Shown: positions 1-8,804, numbered from the stretch's first letter. The stretch: 64,000 nt of DNA from Novosphingobium sp. JCM 18896 (GCF_025938095.1 NZ_JAPCZF010000006.1:124001-188000); one strand, 5' to 3'. A program made the numbers and translations. The notes: generated by a model from the letters alone, not told the origin.

Positions 1-494
1 TACTTGCTGGCGTCCTCATGCCCGATCGAGAGATTGATCACCGGTATGCCGGCGAGATCGGCGTTCGTCTTAACCGCGCCATAGAGCACTTGCTGCGCCG
101 CCGCGGCGCCGGCCAACGTGGTGTTGCCGTTGAAGTTGACCGCGTTGAGGTCGACCTCGTTGAGGCCTTCGACCGCGATCACCGCGCCGGGATTGCCCTT
201 GGCGAAAGCGCCGACGTTCTTGACCCAGGTCTGCAGATCGGCCGTGGTCGCCTGCGGGGAGAGAATGAAGTCGAACTTGATGCCGGCATCGGCCAGCGCG
301 GTCAGCGCCTGCTGCGCGGCGCCCTGTGCCGAGAAGGCATCGCGGACCGTGTCGATACCCAGATAGTTGAGGCTTTTGATGACCAGCGCCGTATTGGCGT
401 AGCCATCCATGACGAAACCGGAATGCGTGTTGACCCCAAGAGTGGAAAGAAAGTCCGACGCCGACAGCGAACCGGCGGTAAGATTGATAGACAT
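1..494 (-). CDS. Glycoside-hydrolase-like protein, N-terminal part (truncated by window edge)
   Basis: The ATG is at 494 on the minus strand and the frame is open to base 1, giving the first 164 residues. There is no signal peptide; the protein opens MSINLTAG. The pattern THSGFVMDGY, then YLGIDTVRD, then an EGLNEVD segment near residues 109-115, resembles a TIM-barrel glycosidase in which Asn-Glu (N112-E113) is the acid/base pair of clan GH-A enzymes. Such domains occur in large secreted alphaproteobacterial proteins that carry RTX calcium-binding repeats and leave by type I secretion. The C-terminus is outside the window, so that architecture is unproven. It lies beside nucleotide-sugar genes, so polysaccharide processing is a reasonable inference. 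The family call is from motif resemblance only. Confidence 0.55.
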   Translation of the reverse strand, partial: MSINLTAGSLSASDFLSTLGVNTHSGFVMDGYANTALVIKSLNYLGIDTVRDAFSAQGAAQQALTALADAGIKFDFILSPQATTADLQTWVKNVGAFAKGNPGAVIAVEGLNEVDLNAVNFNGNTTLAGAAAAQQVLYGAVKTNADLAGIPVINLSIGHEDASK

Positions 495-977
495 TTAGGA
501 ACCCCGTTGCAGTGAGCGGGTATATGCCTCGCGGGGCTCAATTTTCTGTGGTGATCGACGGTAAATGAAGATTAGGAATACCCCGTAAAGCGTTCAAAAG
601 TGTACAAAAACTCAGGAATACGACGGACCGTTGGCTGGCACTGATCGGGGCTTCCACGAGCCCGATTCCGGGCGCAGAAAGGGGGCGCCGCCCGCTCCGC
701 GCAGGCGACATTTTCTTGTCGTAATCTGTTATTTTCACCCGCTTACAGCCGAGCCCCCGCTCGCATCCGCCCCCCTTTTATGCGCCGGCCGCGGGTCGGC
801 AAAGCTGTCTTGGTCCTGCCGCACCGGGCACGCGGCGAATCGCAACGCCCGCCCCTCCTGTCGAAAGCCCGCGCAGCATGCTAACGGCTTCCGCGTTCCG
901 TCATCGTTCCGCTATATCGCGGGCGAGACGCCGTCGCGCGATCACGCGGCACCAGATTAACAAGGGACAATCTCCGA
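495..977. other. Intergenic region, 483 bp, no gene supported
   Basis: This stretch separates the leftward glycosidase-like gene from rightward ugd. A plus-strand reading frame at 631-960 has no recognisable domain and arginine/proline-rich composition typical of random high-GC frames, so it is not called. The part from 540 to 620 is relatively AT-rich and probably holds the promoter of the leftward gene. No clear terminator or repeat was seen. Confidence 0.6.
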
Positions 978-2282
978 ATGCGCATCGCGATGATAGGATC
1001 GGGCTATGTGGGCCTCGTTTCCGGCGCCTGCTTCTCCGATTTCGGACATGACGTCGTCTGCGTCGACAAGGACGAAACCAAGATCGCCGCGCTGAACGCC
1101 GGCGAGATCCCGATCTTCGAGCCCGGCCTCGACCATCTCGTCGCGAGCAACGTCAAGGCCAAGCGCCTCTCGTTCACCGCCGATCTCGCCTCGGCCGTGC
1201 GCGGCGCCGACGCCGTCTTCATCGCCGTCGGCACCCCTTCGCGCCGCGGCGACGGCTATGCGGACCTGTCCTATGCCTATGGCGCCGCGCAGGAGATCGC
1301 GCAGGCGATCGACGGCTTCACCGTGGTGGTCAACAAGTCCACCGTCCCCGTCGGCACCGGCGACGAGGTCGAGCGCATTATCCGCGAGACCAATCCGCAG
1401 GCCGAGTTCGCCGTGATCTCGAACCCCGAGTTCCTGCGCGAGGGCGCGGCGATCGCCGACTTCAAGCACCCCGACCGCATCGTCATCGGTGGCGAGGACG
1501 AGCGCGGGCTCGAGGTCATGCGCGAGATCTACCGACCGCTGTTCCTCGGCGGCAAGTCACCGCTGATCGAGATGAGCCGTCGCGGTGCCGAGCTCACGAA
1601 ATATGCGGGCAACGCCTTCCTCGCGACCAAGATCACCTTCATCAACGAGATGGCCGATCTCTGCGAGAAGGTCGGCGCCGACGTGCGCGACGTCGCGCGC
1701 GGCATCGGGCTCGACAATCGCATCGGCTCGAAGTTCCTGAATGCCGGGCCCGGCTACGGCGGCTCCTGCTTCCCCAAGGACACGATCGCGCTGCTCAAGA
1801 CTGCGCAGGACTTCGAGGCGCCGCAACGCATCGTCGAGGCCGTCGTCTCGGTCAACGATCAGCGCAAGCGCGCGATGGGCCGCAAGGTGATCGCCGCGGC
1901 CGGTGGCGACGTCCGCGGCAAGCGCGTTGCGATCCTCGGCCTGACCTTCAAGCCGAACACCGACGACATGCGCGATTCGCCCTCGATCGCGATCATCCGC
2001 GCGCTCCAGGACGCCGGCGCGACGATCGCCGCCTGCGATCCGGAAGGCGTGGACCAGGCGCGCAAGGTGCTCGACGACGTGGTGTTCACCGACGATCCGT
2101 GGGAGGCGATCGAAGGCGCGACCGCTGCGGTGATCGTCACCGAATGGGATGCCTATCGCGCGCTCGACCTGCGCCGCATGCGCGAAAAGCTCGCACAGCC
2201 GGTGCTGGTGGACCTGCGCAACATCTACGATCGCAGCGCCGCCGAGGCCGCCGGCCTCGTCTATCACGGCATCGGCCGCTGA
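978..2282 (+). CDS. ugd: UDP-glucose 6-dehydrogenase
   Basis: This 434-residue protein oxidises UDP-glucose to UDP-glucuronate with two NAD+, supplying uronic acid for exopolysaccharide, capsule or LPS. It opens with the Rossmann motif GSGYVG (residues 8-13). The catalytic cysteine lies in GPGYGGSCFPKD (Cys264), with the NAD- and UDP-binding domains in the usual order and normal family length. The ATG follows an AGGGACAA stretch. It is convergent with galU, which makes its substrate, and lies near the epimerase that uses its product. These three steps form a route from glucose-1-phosphate to UDP-galacturonate. Confidence 0.95.
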   Translation: MRIAMIGSGYVGLVSGACFSDFGHDVVCVDKDETKIAALNAGEIPIFEPGLDHLVASNVKAKRLSFTADLASAVRGADAVFIAVGTPSRRGDGYADLSYAYGAAQEIAQAIDGFTVVVNKSTVPVGTGDEVERIIRETNPQAEFAVISNPEFLREGAAIADFKHPDRIVIGGEDERGLEVMREIYRPLFLGGKSPLIEMSRRGAELTKYAGNAFLATKITFINEMADLCEKVGADVRDVARGIGLDNRIGSKFLNAGPGYGGSCFPKDTIALLKTAQDFEAPQRIVEAVVSVNDQRKRAMGRKVIAAAGGDVRGKRVAILGLTFKPNTDDMRDSPSIAIIRALQDAGATIAACDPEGVDQARKVLDDVVFTDDPWEAIEGATAAVIVTEWDAYRALDLRRMREKLAQPVLVDLRNIYDRSAAEAAGLVYHGIGR

Positions 2283-2325
2283 GGCCCGTAGGCGGGCCGG
2301 CGCGACCGGCCCGCCAACCAGCAAC

Positions 2326-3219
2326 TCAGTCGAGCAGACGCCGCGCGATCTGGCGAATGTCGTCGGCCATGTCGGGACGTTCGAGCGCGAGCGCCAGGGT
2401 CGCCTCGACGAAGCCGATCTTCGAACCGCAGTCGAACCGCCGGCCGGCGAAGGTCACCGCGTGGAACGGCTGCTCGCCGATCATCCGCGCCATGGCATCG
2501 GTCAGCTGGATCTCGCCGCCCGCACCCTTCTCCTGGCTCTCGAGCGTGCGCATGACCTCGGGCTGGAGAATGTAACGCCCTGAAATGATGAGGTTCGAGG
2601 GCGCCTCCTCGAGCTTCGGCTTTTCGACCAGGCCGCGCACCTCGGTCAGAGCGCCGCCGAAACCGTCGAGCCGCTGCCCGGGCGCGATCACGCCGTAGCT
2701 CGGCACCTCCTCGCGCGGGACTTCGAGGACGCTGATCAGGTTGCCGCCGATCTCGTTGTAAGCCTCGACCATCTGCTTCATGCAGCCCGGCGATCCGACC
2801 ATCAGTTCGTCGGGCAGAAAGATCGCGAAAGGCTCGTCACCGACGATCGCGCGCGCGCACCAGATCGCGTGACCGAGCCCAAGCGGCACCTGCTGGCGCA
2901 CCGTGATCAGATTGCCCGGCTGCACCCAGGTCCGCTCGAGCGCGTCGAGGTTCTTGCTGCGATCGCGCATCGTCGTCTCGAGCTCGAAGGCGTGGTCGAA
3001 ATGTTCGACCATTGCCGTCTTGCCGCGACCGGTGACGAAGATCAGTTGGTCGATCCCCGCCTCGCGCGCCTCGTCGACCGCGTACTGGATCAGAGGGCGA
3101 TCAATGATCGGCAACATCTCCTTGGGGATGGCCTTGGTGGCGGGAAGGAAACGGGTGCCGAGACCGGCCACCGGAAACACTGCTTTGCGGACCGGCTTGC
3201 GGAGCGATTGTGCGTTCAT
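2326..3219 (-). CDS. galU: UTP-glucose-1-phosphate uridylyltransferase
   Basis: This 297-residue enzyme forms UDP-glucose from UTP and glucose-1-phosphate. The nucleotidyltransferase signature GLGTRFLPATKAIPKEM is at about residues 19-35, and FVTGRGKTAMVEHFD, LGHAIWCA and a GGEIQLTDAM segment follow, as in bacterial GalU. Length is typical. It is transcribed toward ugd with only about 40 bp between the stops, and away from the epimerase gene at 3387, so the 3220-3386 gap must carry divergent promoters. Product flows directly to Ugd. Confidence 0.95.
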   Translation of the reverse strand: MNAQSLRKPVRKAVFPVAGLGTRFLPATKAIPKEMLPIIDRPLIQYAVDEAREAGIDQLIFVTGRGKTAMVEHFDHAFELETTMRDRSKNLDALERTWVQPGNLITVRQQVPLGLGHAIWCARAIVGDEPFAIFLPDELMVGSPGCMKQMVEAYNEIGGNLISVLEVPREEVPSYGVIAPGQRLDGFGGALTEVRGLVEKPKLEEAPSNLIISGRYILQPEVMRTLESQEKGAGGEIQLTDAMARMIGEQPFHAVTFAGRRFDCGSKIGFVEATLALALERPDMADDIRQIARRLLD

Positions 3220-3386
3220 GAGCCAAGCATAACCAGATTATTTGTGCAGTGCAGTGAAAGTTGTACCGGGATACCGCATGCCGAGGTCCGATCATCGCAC
3301 CGCGATCGGTCGCCATACGGCGACAGGTTCGACTATAGGGCAACAGGTAGGCGATCGTTAACCATGAAGGCATAAGCAAACCGGCC

Positions 3387-4400
3387 ATGCGCACCGTCCT
3401 CGTCACCGGCACGGCCGGCTTCATCGGCTTCCACCTCGCCCGCCACCTCCTCGCCGAGGGCTTCCGCGTCGTCGGCGTCGATGCGATCACCGACTACTAC
3501 GACGTCGGCATCAAGCACCGCCGCCACGCCATGCTGCGCGAGAGCAACGCCTTCAGCGCCGAGGAATTCGACATCCTCGATCACCAGCGCCTGATGGACT
3601 TCGCGCACCAGGCCAGGCCCGATGCGATCGTCCACCTCGCCGCCCAGGCCGGGGTGCGCTACAGCCTCGAGCATCCGCGCACCTATATCGACACCAACAT
3701 CACCGGCACGTTCAACGTCATGGAAGTGGCGCGCGAACTGGGGGTGCAGCACCTGCTGATGGCCTCGACCTCGTCGGTCTACGGTGCCAACGAGGACATG
3801 CCCTTCGGCGAAACGCAGAAGTGCGACACGCCGCTAACCATCTATGCGGCCACGAAAAAAGCCAACGAAGAGATGGGCCATTCCTATGCCCACCTGTGGA
3901 ACCTGCCGGTCACGATGTTCCGCTTCTTCACGGTCTACGGCCCCTGGGGCCGGCCCGACATGGCGCTGTTCAAGTTCACCAAGGGCATCCTCGAGGGGAC
4001 GCCGATCGACATCTACAACCATGGGCAGATGTGGCGCGACTTCACCTATGTCGAGGATTTGGTCCATGGAATCAGGCTCTTGATCGACGCAGTGCCGGTC
4101 AGGCCGGCCGACCGGGCGGCGATTCCGGCGGGCGACAGCCTCTCGCCGGTGGCGCCGTTCCGCGTGGTAAATATCGGAAACAGCGACAAAATCCGGCTCG
4201 AGGACTTCATCGACGCGATCGAGCAGGAGCTCGGCAAGAAGGCGGTGCGCAACTACATGGACATGCAGCCCGGCGACGTTCCGGCGACCTGGGCCGACGC
4301 CTCGCTGCTCCAGAGCCTGACCGGCTACAGCCCGAAAACCGATGTGCGCGAAGGGGTTAGGCGTTTCGTCGCCTGGTACCGCGACTACTTCCAGGCCTGA
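3387..4400 (+). CDS. UDP-glucuronate 4-epimerase (NAD-dependent SDR)
   Basis: This 337-residue extended short-chain dehydrogenase has the NAD motif TGTAGFIG at residues 7-14. The catalytic Tyr-Lys pair is in YAATK (Y153, K157), and a TSSVYG serine segment and MWRDFTYVEDL are present. The insertion after the first strand (DAITDYYDVGIKHRR) is characteristic of UDP-glucuronate 4-epimerases (CapI/LpsL type), which make UDP-galacturonate. The neighbouring ugd and galU supply its substrate. Related UDP-glucose 4-epimerases lack this insertion, so the uronate assignment is favoured. Its ATG lies in the short divergent region shared with galU. Confidence 0.85.
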   Translation: MRTVLVTGTAGFIGFHLARHLLAEGFRVVGVDAITDYYDVGIKHRRHAMLRESNAFSAEEFDILDHQRLMDFAHQARPDAIVHLAAQAGVRYSLEHPRTYIDTNITGTFNVMEVARELGVQHLLMASTSSVYGANEDMPFGETQKCDTPLTIYAATKKANEEMGHSYAHLWNLPVTMFRFFTVYGPWGRPDMALFKFTKGILEGTPIDIYNHGQMWRDFTYVEDLVHGIRLLIDAVPVRPADRAAIPAGDSLSPVAPFRVVNIGNSDKIRLEDFIDAIEQELGKKAVRNYMDMQPGDVPATWADASLLQSLTGYSPKTDVREGVRRFVAWYRDYFQA

Positions 4401-4485
4401 CCCGGACCGCGGCCGCCCCCGTTTCGGGCGTTTTCTTGACAGCTGCCATTGGCGCCGCATTCCGCCGCCAGACTGCCGCACAAAG

Positions 4486-4520
4486 CAAAACGGCAGCAGG
4501 GCTTGCGCCGCTGCTGCCGT
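4486..4520 (-). terminator. Probable intrinsic terminator of the curli operon
   Basis: Ten-base arms ACGGCAGCAG (4490-4499) and CTGCTGCCGT (4511-4520) pair perfectly around an 11-nt loop. On the minus strand the stem is followed by TTTTG. It sits about 54 nt past the stop of the last curlin gene and could also slow transcription from the convergent epimerase gene. Confidence 0.7.
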
Positions 4521-4573
4521 CTCGGCCCGTAAGCGGGGAGGCGCCGGTGACGCGGCCCCCCTTACCGGGGCAA

Positions 4574-5254
4574 TTACTGGCGGATCGAAACCACGTTGCC
4601 GATGCCGTTCTGCGAGACGAAGGCCACGCTGGAATTGGTGCCCTGGTAGACCGAAGCCTGGTTCTGGTTGCCGAACTGCAGGATCGAGGCGAAGGCGTTG
4701 TCGGCGAACTGCTGGGTCGTGGCGCGGTTGCCCTGGCCGTCCTGCAGGATGAAGCCGACGTTGCCGTTGCCCACGGTCTCGAGCGAAGCGAAGTTGTCCG
4801 CGCCGCGCTGGAGGGCGACCTGGAGGTTGTCATTGCCGTTCCAGGCGTACTGCTGGGTGTTGTTGTTGCTGTCGGTGTACGAGGCCTTGCCTTCACCCGA
4901 GACGCGCTGGAACTTGCCGAGGTCGAGACCCAGGCCCAGGAAAGCGAGTTCGGCACCGCCGCCGCGCGAGTTCAGGCCCGGCGAGATCTGCTCGGCCGAA
5001 GCGGCGTCGGCGAAGCGGATCACTTCGGTGGTCGCCTGGAAGCTGTAGGTGTTGCCGCTATCGGCCGTCTCGACCTGGGCGACGAAAGTGCTGGCGGCGG
5101 CGCGCGGGGCGACCTGCTCGATGCCTGCCGACTTGGCCGCACCGAGGCTGACCTGGTCGACGAAAGCATCGGACTGGACGGCCATCGCGGGCGTCGCGGC
5201 GGCGAAAGAAAGAGCCGCAGTCGCGGCCGAAATCATGATGTCGATCTTGCGCAT
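4574..5254 (-). CDS. Curlin-repeat protein, last gene of curli operon (minor subunit or nucleator candidate)
   Basis: This 226-residue secreted protein has a signal peptide ending PAMA (about residue 25). The C-terminal half carries curlin-type repeats of the form GNxNxAxxxQ, for example GNGNVGFILQ, GNQNQASVYQ and the terminal GIGNVVSIRQ. The N-terminal half instead has short Q-V motifs (FVDQV, IEQV, FVAQV) and no obvious repeats, an arrangement shared with the 239-residue protein two genes upstream. In E. coli the CsgB nucleator and CsgA subunit have five such repeats each; here a long N-terminal extension is added. The role as nucleator or surface anchor is inferred from position and from its difference from the major subunit. 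A terminator follows directly. Confidence 0.75.
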   Translation of the reverse strand: MRKIDIMISAATAALSFAAATPAMAVQSDAFVDQVSLGAAKSAGIEQVAPRAAASTFVAQVETADSGNTYSFQATTEVIRFADAASAEQISPGLNSRGGGAELAFLGLGLDLGKFQRVSGEGKASYTDSNNNTQQYAWNGNDNLQVALQRGADNFASLETVGNGNVGFILQDGQGNRATTQQFADNAFASILQFGNQNQASVYQGTNSSVAFVSQNGIGNVVSIRQ

Positions 5255-5343
5255 TTTTCTGCTGCCTTCTCTCGGATGTTCGATGAGGCAGAATTTATGC
5301 GCCGGCGGTAAAAACGTAGTTCTTGGCCAGAGTTAACCGATAT

Positions 5344-5706
5344 TTACCTATCGAGAACGGTCTCCCCCCGTAGTTCTACGCCCTCGTAGACACGCAAGTG
5401 TATGGAATAATGGTCCGATTCGCCGAGCCGACCGAACGAGACCTGCGACAGACGCGCCGCCGAGCCGGGTGTGACCGCCACCTGGCCGCCCTGCGACACG
5501 CTCGAATGTCCGCCGGATCCCCGCTTTTCGCCGACGAGTTGATAGCGCAGGGTTAACGCCGAATCGGCGCTGGCATAGCCGACGAAGACCTCGCCGCCGC
5601 CCGCGACGGGTTCGGCGGCGATCCAGACTTTCACGGGCTCGGGTTGCGCAGCGGTCACGGGCGTAGCGCCAAAGGCCGCAAGCAGCCCGGCGAGCCAGAC
5701 GCGCAT
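5344..5706 (-). CDS. csgH: Curli assembly protein CsgH (CsgC-like periplasmic amyloid inhibitor)
   Basis: This 120-residue protein has a signal peptide cleaved near VTAA (about residue 20) and a single beta-rich domain. No cysteine is present, which separates alphaproteobacterial CsgH from enterobacterial CsgC with its CxC motif. Family members keep curli subunits soluble in the periplasm before export through CsgG. The ATG at 5706 is 4 nt past the stop of the upstream gene, so translational coupling is likely. An in-frame upstream extension is possible but would overlap that gene and lose the signal peptide, so the shorter start is used. Confidence 0.7.
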   Translation of the reverse strand: MRVWLAGLLAAFGATPVTAAQPEPVKVWIAAEPVAGGGEVFVGYASADSALTLRYQLVGEKRGSGGHSSVSQGGQVAVTPGSAARLSQVSFGRLGESDHYSIHLRVYEGVELRGETVLDR

Positions 5707-5710
5707 GGGC

Positions 5711-6430
5711 TCAGTTGCCGGCCGGCGGGGCGCCGAGGCTGGCGCCGCCGGGGACGATCGTCGCACCGCCGGCGCTGACGGTGCCGGGCGTGCCCGCGGC
5801 GGCGTTCTGCACGGCCGCGGCCGCGGCCTGGGCGGCGACGGCCTGGGCGACGGGCGAGTTCGCGATGTCGCCGGTCTGCAGGCGCAGCGCGACCTCGCCG
5901 GCGTCGGGGGCATTGCCGCGCGCGAAGCGTTCGGCGGCGATGCGCTGGCCGTCGCGCTCGTTGTCGGTGGTCAGCAGGGTCTGCTCGGCCGAGACGAGCA
6001 CGGCCGGCGGCGCGGCCTGGACGACGATCGAGCAGTCGACGCCCTTGGGCGCGGGTCCCTGCCCGGCCGCGGCGCGGTCGCAGGCATCGGCGAGGCCCGG
6101 CGGCAGCGCGGCGACGCCGGTAGGCGTGTTGCGCGTCGAGAGCTGCGCGGTCGGGGCATTGCCCGCGGCGCGCGTCGAGAGCTGGCCGAGCGCGGGATCG
6201 CGACCGGCGCGCGGGCTCGAAACCTGATTGGGCGCAGCGGGCACGGCGTTGCGGCTGACCTGGGTCATGCCCGGCGAGTGCCGGGCATCGGCATTGCCGA
6301 TCTGCTCGACCGCGCGATTGGCGTTCGGCGTAACCTGATCGACGCTGAGATCACTCCGCTGCGCGGAGACCGCACCGGCGGTCGCGATCGCCGCGACGGC
6401 CGAAAGCGAAAGAAGCAGGCGCAGTTTCAT
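5711..6430 (-). CDS. Secreted accessory protein of the curli operon, unknown function
   Basis: This 239-residue protein has a signal peptide ending VSAQ (about residue 24). Residues 30-75 contain degenerate curlin-like motifs (SVDQV, ANRAVEQIGN, SRNA), then two copies of QLSTR (GQLSTR, AQLSTR). A middle segment has two cysteines (ADAC and VDCS) that could form a disulfide. The C-terminus is rich in Ala, Gly and Pro. I do not recognise a family. Position between a curlin gene and csgH, 4 nt from the latter, argues for a role in curli assembly or surface attachment. The motif resemblance to the 226-residue curlin-like protein at 4574-5254 suggests the two share a partner. Confidence 0.6.
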   Translation of the reverse strand: MKLRLLLSLSAVAAIATAGAVSAQRSDLSVDQVTPNANRAVEQIGNADARHSPGMTQVSRNAVPAAPNQVSSPRAGRDPALGQLSTRAAGNAPTAQLSTRNTPTGVAALPPGLADACDRAAAGQGPAPKGVDCSIVVQAAPPAVLVSAEQTLLTTDNERDGQRIAAERFARGNAPDAGEVALRLQTGDIANSPVAQAVAAQAAAAAVQNAAAGTPGTVSAGGATIVPGGASLGAPPAGN

Positions 6431-6456
6431 GTCAGGTATCCTCGTGCGGTGCGACG

Positions 6457-7791
6457 TTATTGGCGCACACTAGCGAAGTTGCGGTCGCCTGTCTGCGAAA
6501 TCGCGCTCGCGCTCGAAGCGACGCGCTGCGAGACCCAGGCCTCGTTGCTGTTACCATTCTGCACGATCGCGCTATAGACGCCCTGATCGACCGTGCTCGA
6601 CGGCGCCGACTGGAACACGCTGGCAAAATTGTCGGTGCCGCCGCGCTGCTCGATCGCGGACTTGGCATAGCCCGATTCCGCCGTCTGGTTGACAAAGGCC
6701 TGGTTGCGGCTGGAAAGCTGGCGAACCAGCGATTCCTGCAGGATACCACGCTGGAACACGACCGCGACATTGCTATTCACGTCGGGGAGTTCGGGCGCAC
6801 CCTGCTCGATCAGGCTGTACTGGCCACCGTCGAGCACGTCGCCGTTCTGCGAGACGAAGGCTTCGTTGTCCGAGCCGTACTGGCGAGTGATCGCATTGGC
6901 ATCGTCTTCCTGGAGGATGACGGCGCGGTTGCCGATGCCGACCTGGGTCATGATTGCGCGGTTGTTGCGACCGACCTGATCGCCGAGTTCGAAGGCATAG
7001 AGCGCGGCGGTCTCGAGACCCTGCTGGATCACGCCGTCGTTGCCCGCCCCGGTCTGCTCGATGCGCGCGCGGTTCTGCGCCGATCGCGCGGTGGCGGAGA
7101 CAGGCACGTCGCGCAGGTTGAGGTCACGCGTGCCGCCCTGCTGGATCGTCGCATTGTTGGGATCGTTGATGCCCGAAGCCACGGCGCGGGTCGGATCGAA
7201 CGAGCTGTGCGTCTGCACGATCTCGGCAGTGTTCGAATAGAGCCCCGAGCCCGAAGGTGTGGCGGAGCCGATCTGACCGACATAGGCGCGGTTCCGTGAA
7301 GCCTCCCCCGGAGCGCGGGTATCGGCCTGGGTGATCGCGGTGGAGTTGTCCTCGCCCGCCTGGTTGACCACGGCCCAGCCGCCACGGCTGCGCTCCTGGT
7401 TGATCGTCGCAAGGTTTCGAGTGCCGTCCTGTTCGGCGGCGATCTTGTTACCGGCGGTGGTGAACTCGAGGCCCGGCACTTCGTCGAGGTTGAAGTTACC
7501 GATGATGTTAGCGGCCGAGCTGCCGAAGGCGGCGCGCGCAGCACCCGCGACATCGCCCTTGTTGAAGGCGCTGCCGCTGACGATCTGCGCATCCGCCGCC
7601 TTCTTCAGCGCTTCGGCGAGCACCTGATCGTCGAGGAAGGTCTGCGGTGTATCGGCGATCTGAATGTCGGTGACCGTCGTGCCCGTGCTCGCGCTGTTGC
7701 TGCGATCGACCAACTGTGCCGACGCCGGAGCGGCCATGAGCGCAAGGGCCGATGCGGCGCCGAGCGCGATCTGTTTTGCCCTGTTGCCCAT
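6457..7791 (-). CDS. Curlin-repeat protein (large curli subunit)
   Basis: This 444-residue secreted protein has a signal peptide ending PASAQ (about residue 26), about 90 residues without repeats, then roughly a dozen curlin-type units. Examples are GTRNLATINQ, GRNNRAIMTQ, GIGNRAVILQ, GSDNEAFVSQ and GNSNEAWVSQ, with the chain ending at the last unit GDRNFASVRQ. The regular N-x-A-x-V/I-x-Q spacing is diagnostic of amyloid-forming CsgA/CsgB-like beta-solenoids. It is about three times longer than E. coli CsgA. It lies 35 nt downstream of the preceding curlin gene in the same operon. Whether it is a structural co-subunit or a cell anchor cannot be read from sequence. Confidence 0.85.
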   Translation of the reverse strand: MGNRAKQIALGAASALALMAAPASAQLVDRSNSASTGTTVTDIQIADTPQTFLDDQVLAEALKKAADAQIVSGSAFNKGDVAGAARAAFGSSAANIIGNFNLDEVPGLEFTTAGNKIAAEQDGTRNLATINQERSRGGWAVVNQAGEDNSTAITQADTRAPGEASRNRAYVGQIGSATPSGSGLYSNTAEIVQTHSSFDPTRAVASGINDPNNATIQQGGTRDLNLRDVPVSATARSAQNRARIEQTGAGNDGVIQQGLETAALYAFELGDQVGRNNRAIMTQVGIGNRAVILQEDDANAITRQYGSDNEAFVSQNGDVLDGGQYSLIEQGAPELPDVNSNVAVVFQRGILQESLVRQLSSRNQAFVNQTAESGYAKSAIEQRGGTDNFASVFQSAPSSTVDQGVYSAIVQNGNSNEAWVSQRVASSASAISQTGDRNFASVRQ

Positions 7792-7826
7792 TACGTTCTC
7801 CTCAAGCCGCTAGGCGGCAAATTTCA

Positions 7827-8804
7827 TCAGTTCTGCGTGATCGAGATCGGCGACGAACCGCTCATGCCGGCCTGCTGCTCGATGGCGATGCTGCGGCCGC
7901 CATACTGCGAGATCGAAATCGCGACATTGCCGGTCTGGCGCAGGGCGATGCTGTTGCCGCCGCCGGTCTGCAGGAGATTGGCGCTGTTACCGCCACCCTG
8001 CTGCTCGAGCCAGATGTCCGAGCTGCCGTCCTGCGACGTCGTCGCGGTGTTACCGCCACCCGACTGCGAGACATAGGAGAAGTTGCCGTTGCCCGTCTGC
8101 GTCTGCGAACTGTAGTCGCCGCCGCTCTGGATGACGACCGCGGCGTTCAGGTCGCCGGTGATCGTCTGGAAGGCACGGTTGTCGCCAATTTCCTGCGAAA
8201 CATAGAAGTCATTGTTGTTGCCGCGAATGGTGACTTCGGCGCTGTTGCGCGGGCCACGCTGGCTGATGACACCCGAAGGCAGATTGGCCGGAACCGTGAT
8301 GCCAGCGGTCAGGATCGGCGCGGGGGCCTGGCTCTGCGCCTGCCCCTTGCCGTTGTTCGAGCCACCATTGTTGGTGCCGCCATTGTTGTCGGGATTGCCC
8401 TGCTCGCCGCCGTTGTTGCTGCCGCCGCTGTTCGGCTTCTTACCGTTGTTGTCGCCGCCGTTGTTGCTGCCACCATTGTTGGTGTTCTGATTGGACGGGG
8501 TCGACTGGACCACGGGCACATAGACCGTGAGCTGCCCCGACGACCCGTGCTGGATCGAACCGGTGCCATTGTTGCTGCCGGCGATGTAGACGACCGCACG
8601 GCTGCTCTGCGCGCCGGTCTGGTCGATAGTCGTCTGGTTGAGATCGCCGATCTGCGCGATGCAGGCCACGTTGGCCGTGCCGACGCAGGCGTTCTGGAAT
8701 TCGGACAGGGTCGGCGCGGTCTGCGCGGATGCCATCGGGGCGAAGGCCAGGGCGCTGACGCTCATCAGTGCCACGAGCCCGATCTTCTTCCACTGCGCGT
8801 TCAT
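7827..8804 (-). CDS. Curlin-repeat protein with Asn/Gly-rich low-complexity linker
   Basis: This 325-residue secreted protein has a signal peptide ending MASAQ (about residue 28). A short N-terminal block has repeat-like units (ANVACIAQIG, LNQTTIDQTG) and two cysteines (NACVG and VACIA). Residues of about 105-165 form a linker of repeated NNGG, SNNGG and DNNG units. A C-terminal array of repeats follows (GNGNFSYVSQ, GGGNTATTSQ, GGGNSANLLQ, GGGNSIALRQ) and the chain ends SITQN. The linker resembles prion-like Asn-rich domains and separates two curlin blocks, an architecture not found in CsgA or CsgB of E. coli. It follows the major curlin gene after a 120-nt gap that holds a hairpin. Confidence 0.8.
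   Translation of the reverse strand: MNAQWKKIGLVALMSVSALAFAPMASAQTAPTLSEFQNACVGTANVACIAQIGDLNQTTIDQTGAQSSRAVVYIAGSNNGTGSIQHGSSGQLTVYVPVVQSTPSNQNTNNGGSNNGGDNNGKKPNSGGSNNGGEQGNPDNNGGTNNGGSNNGKGQAQSQAPAPILTAGITVPANLPSGVISQRGPRNSAEVTIRGNNNDFYVSQEIGDNRAFQTITGDLNAAVVIQSGGDYSSQTQTGNGNFSYVSQSGGGNTATTSQDGSSDIWLEQQGGGNSANLLQTGGGNSIALRQTGNVAISISQYGGRSIAIEQQAGMSGSSPISITQN

Noticed and set aside
631..960. 109-codon plus-strand frame before ugd
   Set aside because: No domain, Arg/Pro-rich random composition and no ribosome site. It sits in a promoter region.
8341..8500. Repetitive NNGG-coding stretch as a CRISPR-like array
   Set aside because: The repeats are 6-12 bp, in frame and encode Asn/Gly units of a curlin-like protein. 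There are no spacers.
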